64,000 bases of DNA, taken from NCBI RefSeq assembly GCF_017744395.1, contig NZ_JAGIBI010000003.1, forward strand, positions 558,001-622,000. Reading direction: 5' to 3'. Below, one piece after another: positions 63,068 to 64,000 of this stretch. Numbering within the stretch: the first letter of the stretch is position 1; each line of letters begins with the position of its first letter. The position numbers and the translations under genes were made by a program. The DNA comes from Herbaspirillum sp. GTDB taxonomy: Bacteria > Pseudomonadota > Gammaproteobacteria > Burkholderiales > Burkholderiaceae_D. The notes beneath the pieces are model-generated. The model did not search any database. It saw only the letters and a program-made list of their open reading frames with translations, and had not been told where the DNA came from.

Positions 63068-63304
63068 GCAATACCTCCCATTCCGGATCGCGGCGCCAAG
63101 ATTGTCCATTGGGCGTAGCGATGCAGGGCGAACCAGGATGCGGATATCAGCGATCCGATACAAATTGGTTCCTGTCCGGAGTAAGAGGTTCCCTTCTTAT
63201 GCGGCTTGCTTACATGTGTCCGGATTAAATTAAACGGCGCCGGCGCAGGAAACCACCTGCGCCGGCGCCGTTCAGGGCTGGACCACTATTGAGCCGATAG
63301 ATGA

Positions 63305-64000
63305 TCAGGCCATTTCAGGGACAGCCACCTGGTTCACCCCCATCGACTGCAACGCATCCGCAATCGCCGCCACGGCGCCGGGGATGCCGGCTTCGCCGAA
63401 GTGGCCGATGCAGCCCACGCGGAAGGTTTCGAGCTGCGTGAGCTTGCCCGGGTAGAGGATGTAGCCGCGCTTCTTGACCTCCTGGTAGAAGGCCTTGAAC
63501 TCGTAGGCCGGGCTGGCCGGGGCGTGGAAGGTGACGATGATGGGCGCCTGGATCGCGTCTTCGAGGTAGGAGCGGAAGCCCAGCTTGCGCATGCCTTCCA
63601 GCAGCGCCTTGCAGTTGCGCGCATAGCGCCCGCCACGTGCAGCCAGGCCGCCTTCCTCGATGTATTGCGTCATCGCTTCGTCCAGCGCGGCCACGATGTG
63701 GGTCGGCGGGGTGAAGCGCCATTGCGTGGTCTTCTGCATGTAGATCCACTGGTCGTACAGGTCCAGCGCCAGCGAGTGGGCGTTGCCTTCGCACTTCTCG
63801 AGCACGCTGCGGCGGGCGATGACGAAGCCCATCCCCGGCGGGCCTTCGAGACATTTGCCGGAGGCGGCGATGACGGCGTCGAACGGCGTCTTGCGCGCAT
63901 CGATCTCGATGGCGCCGAACGAGCTCATCGCATCCACGATCAGGCCGCGGCCGTGCTTGGCGACGACTTGCGCCACTTCATGCAGCGGGTTGAGCACGCC
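63305..64000 (-). CDS. phnW: 2-aminoethylphosphonate-pyruvate transaminase (C-terminal part, runs off window edge)
   Basis: [69 protein letters not shown]. Confidence 0.88.
   Translation of the reverse strand, partial: GVLNPLHEVAQVVAKHGRGLIVDAMSSFGAIEIDARKTPFDAVIAASGKCLEGPPGMGFVIARRSVLEKCEGNAHSLALDLYDQWIYMQKTTQWRFTPPTHIVAALDEAMTQYIEEGGLAARGGRYARNCKALLEGMRKLGFRSYLEDAIQAPIIVTFHAPASPAYEFKAFYQEVKKRGYILYPGKLTQLETFRVGCIGHFGEAGIPGAVAAIADALQSMGVNQVAVPEMA

Overview
64-kb chromosomal window from a high-GC beta-proteobacterium, probably Oxalobacteraceae/Burkholderiales (inferred from gene content). Most of it is ordinary housekeeping sequence: miaA-mutL, amiC-tsaE, queG, a dct-type TRAP operon with its two-component system, xerD, plsY, tsaD, rho, trxA, an addBA-like helicase-nuclease pair, the rpsU-yqeY-dnaG-rpoD operon and two CAT-anticodon tRNAs. 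Chemotaxis receptors and two GGDEF/EAL proteins are also present. The most striking unexplained signal is a family of long, branched palindromic elements. One is at 51721-51990: a 27-bp perfect outer inverted repeat enclosing two long hairpin arms, ending 2 bp before a start codon. A second is at 42493-42655, just upstream of the addBA-like pair. All three hairpin units share the boxes GCAAGGCG and AACGCNGC at a nearly constant 38-40 nt spacing, while the stems around them differ in sequence yet remain complementary. Other leads are a protealysin/emfourin-like protease-inhibitor pair, an ECF sigma locus with a cupredoxin carrying a CuA-like motif whose usual upstream His appears to be Met, a degenerate MHYT-like sensor on a GGDEF-EAL protein, a structured leader upstream of that gene, two candidate sRNAs, and small secreted or lipoprotein genes. 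No CRISPR array, transposase or prophage was found. All calls come from reading the sequence; no searches were run.
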